Source: Flavobacterium hydatis
Lineage (GTDB): Bacteria > Bacteroidota > Bacteroidia > Flavobacteriales > Flavobacteriaceae
Assembly (NCBI RefSeq): GCF_000737695.1
Contig: NZ_JPRM01000024.1
Span: forward strand, 62,001-126,000
Length of the DNA: 64,000 bases
Direction of reading: 5' to 3'
The notes under the pieces are model-generated. The model did no database searches, was not told the origin of the DNA, and saw only the letters and a program-made list of their open reading frames with translations. Position 1 is the first letter of the stretch, and each line of letters opens with the position of its first letter. A program made the position numbers and the translations under genes. Positions 17,809 to 25,623 of this stretch are shown in pieces.

Positions 17809-18237
17809 ATGACAAATCAGGATATAATTTCTAAATTACCTTATTCCAAACCTTTTTTGTTTGTAGATGAAATTATATCTATATCCGAAAATGGAGTAGA
17901 AGGGAGCTATTATTTTGATGAAAATCTAGATTTTTACAAGGGTCATTTTATCGCTAATCCCATTACACCTGGAGTAATCTTAACTGAAGTTATGGCACAA
18001 ATAGGTCTTGTATGTTTGGGAATATTTTTATTAAATAAAGAGTTTACAAAAAACACTTCAATTGCTTTAACATCAGTTGAAATTGATTTTTTAAAACCTG
18101 TTTATCCTAAGGAGAAAGTTACTGTTGTTTCAGAGAAAATATATTTTAGATTTGGAAAATTAAAATGTAAAGTAAGCATGAAAAATGAACTAGGAATAGA
18201 GGTTTGTTCCGGAACAATTGCAGGAATGATTGTTTAG
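17809..18237 (+). CDS. 3-hydroxyacyl-ACP dehydratase, FabZ-like
   Basis: A 142-residue single hot-dog domain starting at 17809 (MTNQDIISKLPYSKPFLFVDEI). The FabZ pattern is kept: active-site His in GHFIANPITPGVILTE and acidic residue in TEVMAQIG, with the PFLFVDEI opening typical of FabA/FabZ. It would dehydrate a hydroxyacyl-ACP, or act as an accessory hot-dog domain, during assembly of the starter chain. It lies 13 bp after the type III PKS. It is not the housekeeping FabZ by context, being part of a specialised cluster. Confidence 0.82.
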   Translation: MTNQDIISKLPYSKPFLFVDEIISISENGVEGSYYFDENLDFYKGHFIANPITPGVILTEVMAQIGLVCLGIFLLNKEFTKNTSIALTSVEIDFLKPVYPKEKVTVVSEKIYFRFGKLKCKVSMKNELGIEVCSGTIAGMIV

Positions 18238-18400
18238 ATAACTAATAGTATGCTTTACGTTAAAGATTGAACGCGGATGATACGGATTCGCTAAAGCGAA
18301 AACACAGAAAAGAACGGATTTTTAAATCAGTATAATCATTTTAATCTGTGGCAGAAAATTAGTAATAGTTACAGAAATTATAAACTTAAAAAACATTAAA
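18238..18400. repeat. Dispersed GCGGATGATACGG-type repeat within the PKS cluster
   Basis: The 163-bp spacer holds one copy of the degenerate repeat with GCGGATGATACGGATTCGC, AAAGCGAAAACAC and TTTTAATCTGTGGC words. Relatives occur near 32070, 40225, 50510 and 60605. It may separate the first four genes from the KAS-ACP-PPTase part, so there could be two transcripts. Confidence 0.6.
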
Positions 18401-19672
18401 ATGCAAAAAAGAGTTGTCATTACAGGTCTTGGAGTTGTTGCCCCAAACGGGGTAGGACTTGATGCATTTACAAATGCATTAAAAAAAGGTTTATCAGGAA
18501 TTAAACATGATCCAGAATTAGAACAATTACAATTTTCTTGTCAGATTTCAGGAAAACCAGAATTATCCCCTGAATTAATTGCGGAGTATTTCACCGAATT
18601 AGAATTACGAAACTTTAATGCTAGTGGGATTTTATATGGTGTAATTGCCGGATTAGACGCTTGGAAAGATGCTGGTTTATTAATTGAAGAAAACAGAGAG
18701 CCCGATTGGGATAGCGGAACAATCTTTGGCGCGGGTACATCGGGTATAGAAAAATTTAGAGAAAGCATTTATAAAATCGATAATTTACAAACCAGACGAT
18801 TAGGAAGTACAGTTGTTGCTCAAACCATGAATAGTGGCGTAAGCGCTTATTTAGGCGGAAAACTTGGATTTGGAAATCAGGTTACAACCAATTCCTCTGC
18901 ATGTACAACAGGCACAGAAAGTGTCTTAATGGCGTATGAACGCATAAAACTAGGTCAAGCCAAACGCATTCTGGCAGGAAGCACAAGTGATTCAGGACCA
19001 TACATCTGGGGTGGATTTGATGCTATGAAAGTATGCACGTTCAAACACAATGATTCTCCCGAAAGTGGCTCAAGACCAATGAGTGAGAGTGCTGCAGGAT
19101 TTGTTCCAGGAAGTGGGGCAGGAGCTTTAGTTCTAGAAGATTTAGAAACTGCTTTAAGTAGGGGAGCCCGAATTTATGCGGAAATTTTAGGCGGAAATGT
19201 AAATTCTGGCGGACAACGTGGCAGTGGGAGTATGACCGCTCCAAACTCAGTCGCTGTGCAAAAATGCATTACTAGCGCATTAGAAAATGCTAAAATTTCG
19301 GCATCGGAAATTGATTTAATCAACGGGCATTTAACAGCAACATCCAAAGATGCATTAGAAATTGAGAATTGGAGTATTGCATTAAACCGAAAAGGAAAAG
19401 ATTTCCCTTATGTAAACGCCTTAAAGTCAATTATCGGACATTGCTTATCGGCAGCAGGAAGCATTGAGCTTGTAGCTGCAGTTTTGCAATTACACCAAGG
19501 TTTTATTTCTCCCAACATTAATTGTGAAGATTTAAATCCCGAAATCACAGCTATTATTGATAAATCGAAAATCCCAACTCAGTTAATTAACTCTAATTTA
19601 AATATTATTGCCAAGGCAAGTTTTGGCTTTGGAGATGTTAATGGTTGCGTAATTTTAAAAAAGTATAACTAA
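18401..19672 (+). CDS. Beta-ketoacyl-ACP synthase (KAS II type)
   Basis: A 423-residue condensing enzyme. The nucleophile Cys is in TNSSACTTGTES near residue 168, the first His in NGHLTATSKDALE and the second in KSIIGHCLSAAGSIE, the complete Cys-His-His set, so it should be active in decarboxylative condensation of malonyl-ACP. It opens with VVITGLGVVAPNGVG, the usual thiolase-fold N-terminus. Position between a FabZ-like gene and an ACP gene marks it as part of a dedicated chain-building set rather than the housekeeping FabF. Confidence 0.87.
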   Translation: MQKRVVITGLGVVAPNGVGLDAFTNALKKGLSGIKHDPELEQLQFSCQISGKPELSPELIAEYFTELELRNFNASGILYGVIAGLDAWKDAGLLIEENREPDWDSGTIFGAGTSGIEKFRESIYKIDNLQTRRLGSTVVAQTMNSGVSAYLGGKLGFGNQVTTNSSACTTGTESVLMAYERIKLGQAKRILAGSTSDSGPYIWGGFDAMKVCTFKHNDSPESGSRPMSESAAGFVPGSGAGALVLEDLETALSRGARIYAEILGGNVNSGGQRGSGSMTAPNSVAVQKCITSALENAKISASEIDLINGHLTATSKDALEIENWSIALNRKGKDFPYVNALKSIIGHCLSAAGSIELVAAVLQLHQGFISPNINCEDLNPEITAIIDKSKIPTQLINSNLNIIAKASFGFGDVNGCVILKKYN

Positions 19673-19699
19673 TATTCAATTTAAAACTAATAATTAAAT

Positions 19700-19954
19700 A
19701 TGAACAACAATCAGATACTTACCGAATTAAAGAATATTGTAAAGCCTTATACTAAGAATGATGAAGCTTTTGAAAACTTTACAGAAGAAACAAATTTTAT
19801 AACCGATCTAAATATCAATTCTGCCAATTTGGTCGATATTGTATTAGACGTCGAAGAAGCGTTTGATATTATAATCGATAATGAGTCGATGGAAAAAATG
19901 ATTAATGCTAAAGTTGCTTTAAGTGTTATCCAAGCCAAACTCGATGAAAAATGA
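19700..19954 (+). CDS. Acyl carrier protein
   Basis: An 84-residue acidic helical protein. The phosphopantetheine attachment serine lies in DLNINSANLVDIVLDVEEAFD (Ser near position 40), where housekeeping ACPs have DSL; the altered NSAN context suggests a specialised carrier. It sits 27 bp after the ketosynthase and overlaps the next gene, a phosphopantetheinyl transferase, by four bases (ATGA). It should carry the growing chain made by the cluster enzymes. Confidence 0.88.
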   Translation: MNNNQILTELKNIVKPYTKNDEAFENFTEETNFITDLNINSANLVDIVLDVEEAFDIIIDNESMEKMINAKVALSVIQAKLDEK

Positions 19955-20439
19955 TAGGCAATGACATTATCGATTTAAAAACTGCTAGACAGGAAAGTAA
20001 CTGGAAACGAAAAGGTTTTTTGGATAAAATCTTTACTCCAGAAGAGCAATTTCTTATTCTGAATTCTGAAAAACCTGAAATCATGGTTTGGAATTTATGG
20101 AGCCGAAAAGAAGCCGCTTATAAAATATACAACCGCGAAACTAAAATAAGTGGCTATTTTCCAACCAAACTAGTTTGCTTTTACGAAAGTGCAAATTCTG
20201 GCACAGTAACTATAAACAACACATTATATTATACAAAAACTGTAATTACAGAAGATTGTATTGACACTATAGCTGTTGCTAAAAAGAATGATTTAAATAA
20301 AATCGCTGTTTTAGATAACGAAACTAAAATCTATAAGGATGTTGGGATTCCTTATATAATTGATGCAGTAACAAAATTTACAATACCAGTCTCAGTAAGT
20401 CATCACGGTCGTTTTATTAAGACTGTAAGAATTAAGTAG
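19951..20439 (+). CDS. 4'-phosphopantetheinyl transferase
   Basis: A 162-residue enzyme of the AcpS/Sfp superfamily that transfers the phosphopantetheine arm of CoA to a carrier protein. The magnesium and CoA-binding motifs are IGNDIIDL (residues 2-9) and WSRKEAAYKIYN (about residues 50-61). Its start overlaps the ACP stop, so it is coupled to, and probably activates, the cluster ACP. The length is between AcpS and Sfp enzymes. Last gene of the cluster; an inverted repeat follows. Confidence 0.88.
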   Translation: MIGNDIIDLKTARQESNWKRKGFLDKIFTPEEQFLILNSEKPEIMVWNLWSRKEAAYKIYNRETKISGYFPTKLVCFYESANSGTVTINNTLYYTKTVITEDCIDTIAVAKKNDLNKIAVLDNETKIYKDVGIPYIIDAVTKFTIPVSVSHHGRFIKTVRIK

Positions 20440-20460
20440 TAAACACTTATTATATAAACA

Positions 20461-20516
20461 CAAATTCCACAAATTCACATTAATTGGTTTTGTGAAAATT
20501 TGTGGAATTTATATTT
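20461..20516. terminator. Bidirectional hairpin between convergent genes
   Basis: Arms CAAATTCCACAAATTCAC and GTGAAAATTTGTGGAATTT flank a 13-nt AT-rich loop. It lies between the + strand transferase gene and the - strand exonuclease gene and probably terminates both transcripts. Confidence 0.65.
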
Positions 20517-20537
20517 GTCTTTAATATTCTATAAATA

Positions 20538-21134
20538 TTATTTTATTCCTAATCTTGATTTTAGTTTTAAGAACAATAAAGCAATTTTATATGCATCTTC
20601 CGCAGATGAATTTCTTTCGCTTTTTGGGATTTTATAAATTTCACATAACTCATCTAGAGAAAACTGTCGGTCATTGATATCGTGCAACTTACGATACATA
20701 ACATCAACATCTAGTGCTTCATTTTTTAGCCTTCCGCAATCTAGTTTTTCTAAGGCAGCATTAATCATTTCGACATCAAAATTAATATGATGCCCAACTA
20801 AAATACCGTTCCCAATATATTCGATTAATCCTCTAAGCGCATCAGGCTCAGCTAATTTTTCCATTTTACTTTCTATAATAAACTCATTGGTGAGTCCATT
20901 ATCATGAAAGAACTTATATTGTAACAAAACAGCTTCAAAGCTATCTTGAATTACAATACTATTATTTACAACAGCAAATGAACCAATAGATAAGATTACA
21001 TCTTTTGATGGATTTAATCCAGATGTTTCGGTAGATAAAACAACAAAACGCTCTGATTTAGTTTCAAATTTAGCAAGGTATTCTTTCCAGAAATCAGGGT
21101 ATTCTTTGTTGATATTTTTCAGCCAGTCTAACAT
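20538..21134 (-). CDS. DEDDh exonuclease-like protein (DNA pol III epsilon family), degenerate active site
   Basis: A 198-residue relative of the DnaQ 3'-5' exonuclease domain. Motif Exo I reads VVLSTETSGLNP, where the usual first acid is Ser, although the Glu remains. Exo II is intact (VGHHINFDVEMI). Exo III reads RNSSAEDAYKIA, where the usual catalytic His is Asn, although the last Asp remains. Two of five DEDDh residues are therefore changed, so nuclease activity is doubtful. It starts 1 bp after the DUF294/CBS gene stop and is cotranscribed with it, a known pairing often near acs. It may serve as a binding or regulatory partner. Confidence 0.82.
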   Translation of the reverse strand: MLDWLKNINKEYPDFWKEYLAKFETKSERFVVLSTETSGLNPSKDVILSIGSFAVVNNSIVIQDSFEAVLLQYKFFHDNGLTNEFIIESKMEKLAEPDALRGLIEYIGNGILVGHHINFDVEMINAALEKLDCGRLKNEALDVDVMYRKLHDINDRQFSLDELCEIYKIPKSERNSSAEDAYKIALLFLKLKSRLGIK

Positions 21135-21135
21135 A

Positions 21136-23049
21136 TTATGAAAATTGGGTCAGTTGAAATTTACTCTTAATAAGCTCTTCAAGTTCTTTCATCGGAGCTA
21201 ATGCATTCTTTAATTTTTCTTTATCACTTTTAGATAATTCTCTTAAATTTATATACTGTCCTGAGTCATCATTTTTAAAACCTTCAATAGTTCTAAACTT
21301 AGATAACGTTAAAAAAGCTTCAGCACAGCTAAGATAAATATCTGCATTCTTAGAATCTGTAATTGCTAATTGTTTAAATCTTAAATAAGTATTTTTTATT
21401 CCTTTTATGTTCGAGCTTAATATCAATAAACGCGCTCCATCAATTAATGGCATCAATGCACGGGTTTTAATATCAAACATAAATTTATGCGGTCCATCTT
21501 CTTCAACTATAAATTTCTTAAAGAAACTTAAAGGAGAATTTTTTCTCAAAGCATCATTTCCTAAGAAATCAAAGAATAATGTATTATTGATTGCGTTCTT
21601 GAATATAACATTTTCTATAGCTTCTTCTATTTTTGGCTCTCCAAAAACAATCTCATAATCAAAGAAAATACTACTTAAATCATTGCTATTTTCACCTGGA
21701 GTATTCATCCAACTATTATACTGTTTTGTCCAGTCTGTCAATGACTTACACCAAAGCATATTACTAGCCATGTGTCCGTTAGGGCAATAATCGTATCCTA
21801 TTTTTTCTAACGTTCCTGTAGTTCTTTTCGCTAGAAGTAAAAAGTAATCTTTTACATCACGATATTTATCTGCAGTAACATCTTCAAAAATCAAGATACT
21901 ATCCTGATCCGTCAATAAAAGTTGTTCTTTTCTGCCCTGACTCCCAATACTTAACCATGCAAATCGAGCAGGAGGTGAGCCCATTTCTAAAATTGAAAGC
22001 TCAACAGAACGTTTAATCAACGCTAAATTAATTTCGTTTGCAATATTACTTATATGAGAAAGCGGAATATTCTTTTGTATGTAATTCTGAATTAAATCAG
22101 ACAAACGATCTCTGATTTGTTTTAAATCCTTTGGCAATTGCGAACGTTTGATTTCTTTTATCAATACACCAGGATTACTCGCTTGAGCAACAATTAAATC
22201 ATGTTCAGAAATAACTCCTTTTACTGCAGATTTACTTGTTCCATCTTTTGTAACACATAAATGACTAACATTATGTTTTAGCATCAATAATTGAGCTTCG
22301 GCTAATGAAACATTTTCTATTACAGTTACAACAGGCGAGGACATAATTTTATCTACAGTTTCTTCAATTGAAAATCTACCTGTAGCAATTTTAGATGATA
22401 AATCGGCATCAGTCACAATACCAATTGGTTTATTATTGTCACAAACAACAACATTATCTACCATAGCATCTGTCATACGCAAAGCAACATCTTTTACAAT
22501 ATCACTTCCCACAGCTGTTAATGGTGAATTATTATACGTTAAGGACTGAATATATTGTATTTCAGACTGTTGATCTGAATAAAAAATATTATCAGAAATA
22601 TGAGTTTTTGCGTCAGAATTGTCTTTTGTGTGACGTGTATTTGTAGCAAAACTCTCTAACAAGAAATTTAAAACATCTGGATTGTTTGCAACAAACGGTC
22701 TAAATACAGCGATTGGTATTGCATACACAATAGTTTCTTCTCTGGCTTTAGCGGTCATCATATAGTTATTCTTGGCAAAAAATGGGCGTAACCCAAATAT
22801 ATCACCATCATGACATTTATTTAATAAAGTTTCTTCGGCATCTGCAATTACAGACAAATTAATAACGCCTGAAGCAACTACGTAAAAACTATCGTGTAAC
22901 GCATCGTTAACCTGAAATAATACTGCGTGTTTTTCTAAATTAATAACACGAATATTCGTTGCAATTTCAGATAATTCTTGAAAAGTCAAATTATCGAATG
23001 GCGGATATTCTTTCAGGAAATCTGCAATATGCTCAGCAATTGTATTCAT
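21136..23049 (-). CDS. cNMP-binding/CBS/DUF294 nucleotidyltransferase-like signalling protein
   Basis: A 637-residue cytoplasmic protein. Domains in order: cyclic-nucleotide-binding-like beta barrel (about 15-130); two CBS motifs (about 180-300, with KPIGIVTDADL and VKGVISEHDLI); DUF294 nucleotidyltransferase-like domain (about 325-460, with IGSQGRKEQLLLTDQDSILIF, matching the GS...DxD pattern); DUF294 C-terminal helical domain (about 480-635). Proteins of this layout are thought to sense adenine nucleotides and occur next to acs or acetate permease genes in other bacteria. Here acs lies 6.4 kb upstream. Enzymatic activity is unproven. Confidence 0.87.
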   Translation of the reverse strand: MNTIAEHIADFLKEYPPFDNLTFQELSEIATNIRVINLEKHAVLFQVNDALHDSFYVVASGVINLSVIADAEETLLNKCHDGDIFGLRPFFAKNNYMMTAKAREETIVYAIPIAVFRPFVANNPDVLNFLLESFATNTRHTKDNSDAKTHISDNIFYSDQQSEIQYIQSLTYNNSPLTAVGSDIVKDVALRMTDAMVDNVVVCDNNKPIGIVTDADLSSKIATGRFSIEETVDKIMSSPVVTVIENVSLAEAQLLMLKHNVSHLCVTKDGTSKSAVKGVISEHDLIVAQASNPGVLIKEIKRSQLPKDLKQIRDRLSDLIQNYIQKNIPLSHISNIANEINLALIKRSVELSILEMGSPPARFAWLSIGSQGRKEQLLLTDQDSILIFEDVTADKYRDVKDYFLLLAKRTTGTLEKIGYDYCPNGHMASNMLWCKSLTDWTKQYNSWMNTPGENSNDLSSIFFDYEIVFGEPKIEEAIENVIFKNAINNTLFFDFLGNDALRKNSPLSFFKKFIVEEDGPHKFMFDIKTRALMPLIDGARLLILSSNIKGIKNTYLRFKQLAITDSKNADIYLSCAEAFLTLSKFRTIEGFKNDDSGQYINLRELSKSDKEKLKNALAPMKELEELIKSKFQLTQFS

Positions 23050-23361
23050 AAGATTGATAAATTTTTAGAAAGTATCGTTTGTAAAAATAATAAAATAAAC
23101 CCTTACAATGAAAGCATAAATAATTTTGAATCTATTTATTTTGCTGTATATTGATTAGCTAAAATAAGCAATAAAAGTATTCAATACCAAAGATAGGGAT
23201 TGATATGATTGTTTTAAGGGTTTAAAAACATTCTATTTTACATAATATAAATTATAGGTCATTTTTAAAAGTGCAAATAATTGACATTCAAATAGTTATA
23301 TATGTGTTCGCCCTGGCATTTAATAGCCAAAAAAACGAGTTATTAAACAAAACTTTAATCT
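23050..23361. other. Spacer holding the left element junction
   Basis: 312 bp without a gene. The first part is an AT-rich promoter region for the minus-strand DUF294 gene. The left dif-like repeat is at 23240-23267. The remaining 94 bp lie inside the mobile element and precede its replication gene. Confidence 0.6.
23240..23267 (+). repeat. Left dif-like attachment site
   Basis: Layout: 11-bp arm ATTTTACATAA (starting at 23235), 6-bp spacer TATAAA, 11-bp arm TTATAGGTCAT, the same 11+6+11 plan and CATAA/TTAT inner bases as the E. coli dif site. The direct repeat with the right end begins at 23240. The left arm differs from the right-end copy, as expected if the left arm is chromosomal and the right arm phage-derived. 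Confidence 0.75.
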
Positions 23362-24483
23362 ATGTTTAACACTGGTTTAATTGATTCGCTGAAAATCCGC
23401 GTCAAACTTGATAAAGTTAAGATATTGGATAAAAGATTAATTACGGATTTTATCGCTTATTATCCATCTATTGAGCATCTTGATAATGATGGTAATGAGC
23501 AAACTAAACTTGGTGATGATTACCGTAAAGCTGAACCTTTTACTAAGATTATTAACGGAATTACATACCGTTTTTATATCAAAGCTTTTATTGATAAAAA
23601 TAAATTGGCTCATGAATATGTAGTATTTCAAATTTCTGCAAAAATGTTGAAAAAAAGATATTTTGAAGGAATTACCTCAAGTAATTATCATTTAATTGTT
23701 GATGATATTAATTCATTTGGTGTTTTAAAAGTTTCAAAAGAAGATTTTTTACAAGGCTTGGTTTCTGATATTGATATCTGTATCAATCAACTTATTGATT
23801 TAAAAAGTTTAAAAACTGCATTTTCATTTATTCTACAAAATCCAAATTCTGGGCGATTACCTTTAATTCATCATATCAATAATTCAAATGCTTTAAAAGG
23901 TACTGCTAATTTAGGTATGGATTTTAACAAACGTGAAAAGGCTTCTAACTCTGCGCCATATTGTAAAATCTATCATAAAGGTTTCGAATTACTTTCTAAA
24001 TCAATCATATTTTATAAAGCCTATTTAGAGCCTATGAAAAAAGCTGTAATAGATAATTTGGTACGTTATGAATTTACAATTAAAGCGCATAAACACAAAG
24101 AATACCTAATTAAACAAGGTTTAAAAGCTGATTTTAAGACATTTTACGATTTGTTACTTGCTAAACCTGACGATTTAAAGTTAATCGCTCAAACAGGCTT
24201 AAAATGTTATGTTGAAAAAAAGGAAAAATCTAATGTCGATAGAGAATTAAAACCTACAGATGTAATGATTCAATTTTATATTGAAAATTTAATAAAATTA
24301 GGATTCGATAAAGAAAAACTACTCGGATTTACATATTCAATTGATTGCCCAGTATCTCGCTCAAACACAAAAATCAAAGCAAAAAAGTTAATCGATGATT
24401 TAACGAACAGAGATAAAAATTTAAAAGCAGAAATAATCGAAAATGAAAACTCAAATATTTTCTTAAAAAATCTAGGGATATGA
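23362..24483 (+). CDS. Replication initiation protein, phage gene II/CRI or Rep_trans-like
   Basis: A 373-residue basic protein, first gene of the element. The segment SAPYCKIYHKGFELLSKS (about residues 198-215) followed by VRYEFTIKAHKHKEYL (about 234-249) resembles the K-x-Y-x-K and R-x-E blocks of filamentous-phage gene II and Rep_trans replication proteins, which nick and re-join one DNA strand during rolling-circle replication. No helicase motif is seen. The active-site tyrosine cannot be assigned with certainty. It is the main evidence that the element replicates as a single-stranded or rolling-circle replicon. Its stop overlaps the next start. Confidence 0.65.
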   Translation: MFNTGLIDSLKIRVKLDKVKILDKRLITDFIAYYPSIEHLDNDGNEQTKLGDDYRKAEPFTKIINGITYRFYIKAFIDKNKLAHEYVVFQISAKMLKKRYFEGITSSNYHLIVDDINSFGVLKVSKEDFLQGLVSDIDICINQLIDLKSLKTAFSFILQNPNSGRLPLIHHINNSNALKGTANLGMDFNKREKASNSAPYCKIYHKGFELLSKSIIFYKAYLEPMKKAVIDNLVRYEFTIKAHKHKEYLIKQGLKADFKTFYDLLLAKPDDLKLIAQTGLKCYVEKKEKSNVDRELKPTDVMIQFYIENLIKLGFDKEKLLGFTYSIDCPVSRSNTKIKAKKLIDDLTNRDKNLKAEIIENENSNIFLKNLGI

Positions 24484-24695
24484 GAAAAAGAAGCACCTGT
24501 GTAAACTGCGGAAAGAAACGGTTCCATGAGCACCTAAGTAGCTTTGCTTTTAGTCACTGGGTGACACCAGTAACAAAATCAACTAGTTACCACTTTGCAT
24601 GCATTACAAAAAAGAACGAAAAAGAACTTTCATGTTACGAAATCATACGTTTTAATGATTTCAATTGTGTAATAATGCCATATATAAAGCTATAA
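24480..24695 (+). CDS. Small Cys-containing phage protein
   Basis: A 71-residue basic protein that begins within the Rep stop (ATGA overlap), which supports it being translated. It carries CVNCGKK at residues 7-13 and further His and Cys residues (FHEHLSS, YHFACIT), enough for a small zinc-binding fold. Function unknown; an accessory or regulatory role in replication is possible. The coding sequence includes a short palindrome, ACTGG-GTGACA-CCAGT. Confidence 0.55.
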   Translation: MRKRSTCVNCGKKRFHEHLSSFAFSHWVTPVTKSTSYHFACITKKNEKELSCYEIIRFNDFNCVIMPYIKL

Positions 24696-24738
24696 ATGTC
24701 CTATGCGGTCGGACAATCTAATATAAAAACTATGAATT

Positions 24739-24936
24739 ATGATTTCAAATTTAATAAACATACTACGTCATTTTATAAATTTTCTTAACAAGATAAATAC
24801 AGATAATCGTTCAAAAGATTTACGTAAAATTCAATATCTAGAAGAAAAATTACATCAAAAAAAAAATGAAATAAAAAACTTAAAAAGCAATCATGCTAGA
24901 ATAATTCTTTCAATGATGCATCATTATAATAAATAA
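24739..24936 (+). CDS. Small helical phage protein
   Basis: A 65-residue protein with a hydrophobic start (ISNLINILRHFINFLNKI) and a charged coiled-coil-like middle (LRKIQYLEEKLHQKKNEIKNLK). It is in line with its neighbours and ends before a strong hairpin. No family recognised. The coding assignment rests on its position, direction and plausible helix pattern. Confidence 0.45.
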   Translation: MISNLINILRHFINFLNKINTDNRSKDLRKIQYLEEKLHQKKNEIKNLKSNHARIILSMMHHYNK

Positions 24937-24977
24937 CTTAAATCCTTACAAATTATGTTAACCTCAGTAAATGCAAA

Positions 24978-25003
24978 AATCCCGACTGATGATAGTCGGG
25001 ATT
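24978..25003 (+). terminator. Strong hairpin, possible early-gene terminator
   Basis: A perfect 10-bp stem, AATCCCGACT with AGTCGGGATT, around loop GATGAT. There is no T tract after it, so it may instead be an mRNA-stabilising or ssDNA secondary structure. Confidence 0.55.
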
Positions 25004-25059
25004 CAATTAAACTTTTCTTTAATCCTAGTCTATAATCAAACCTCTAAAATTCTTACAAA

Positions 25060-25293
25060 ATGGCTGTTAAAAATCAATGCGAAAATTGCCACTATTTCAG
25101 TGGAGACAAACACAAGAATGACCCACGCACTAAACATGCAGGAATTTGCGCCAAATGGTGTGAAGTAGTTTTTAGAACTGAAAATTGTAAAGAATATTTT
25201 TCGAGTTCGAACGCTTCTGGAGACGAAATTTTTAAACCATTAATAGATGTGAACCAATTACCATCAGTAACACAATTGAATTTATTTAACTAA
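25060..25293 (+). CDS. Small Cys-rich (zinc-binding) phage protein
   Basis: A 77-residue protein with a CxxC pair (CENCHYF, residues 7-13), then GICAKWCEVVF and ENCKEYF: five or more Cys plus His residues in spacing suited to one zinc-binding or iron-binding site. Probably a small DNA-binding or regulatory protein; no named family recognised. It ends right before a GC-rich hairpin, marking the end of the early block. Confidence 0.6.
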   Translation: MAVKNQCENCHYFSGDKHKNDPRTKHAGICAKWCEVVFRTENCKEYFSSSNASGDEIFKPLIDVNQLPSVTQLNLFN

Positions 25294-25298
25294 AAAAA

Positions 25299-25320
25299 GG
25301 GGAGCATCCTACTGCTCCCC
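25299..25320 (+). terminator. GC-rich hairpin
   Basis: GGGGAGCA and TGCTCCCC form a perfect 8-bp stem around TCCTAC just after the Cys-rich gene. It is the most GC-rich spot nearby. The T tract after it is weak. Confidence 0.6.
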
Positions 25321-25340
25321 TCCTATCAAAAAATTAAAAT

Positions 25341-25541
25341 ATGACTAATCAAAACCCCGCTTCATATTCAGAGTTTCAAAGAATCACTTCCAAAGATATT
25401 GAAATCCTTTTAATCTCGATATCTCCTAGGACTGCAACGCAGTATTTAACGGACATTAAGAAAGAATACGGCATTAAAACAGTTCTTTTTTCGCATTTTA
25501 AATCCTACTTTAAAATTGCAGAAACTAGCAAAAACACGTAA
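25341..25541 (+). CDS. Small putative helix-turn-helix phage protein
   Basis: A 66-residue protein. The segment TSKDIEILLISISPRTATQYLTDIKKEYG (about residues 17-45) has the spacing of a helix-turn-helix with a recognition helix in SPRTATQYLTDIK, and resembles small DNA-binding proteins of Bacteroidota mobile elements. It is isolated between a hairpin and an intrinsic terminator, so it may have its own transcript. A regulator or repressor is a reasonable guess. Confidence 0.5.
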   Translation: MTNQNPASYSEFQRITSKDIEILLISISPRTATQYLTDIKKEYGIKTVLFSHFKSYFKIAETSKNT

Positions 25542-25550
25542 AAACTTCTA

Positions 25551-25574
25551 AACCGCAATATCTGCGGTTTTTTT
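25551..25574 (+). terminator. Intrinsic terminator before the virion module
   Basis: AACCGCA pairs with TGCGGTT around ATATC and runs into seven T residues. It separates the early genes from the putative structural block that starts at 25624. Confidence 0.85.
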
Positions 25575-25623
25575 ATTCCAAATTTTGTGCCAATCATTAA
25601 TCAATCATTAATCATAGGGTATT

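Noticed and set aside
24971..25168. 65-aa open frame
   Set aside because: It runs through the strong hairpin at 24978-25003 and overlaps the better supported Cys-rich gene at 25060 in another frame.
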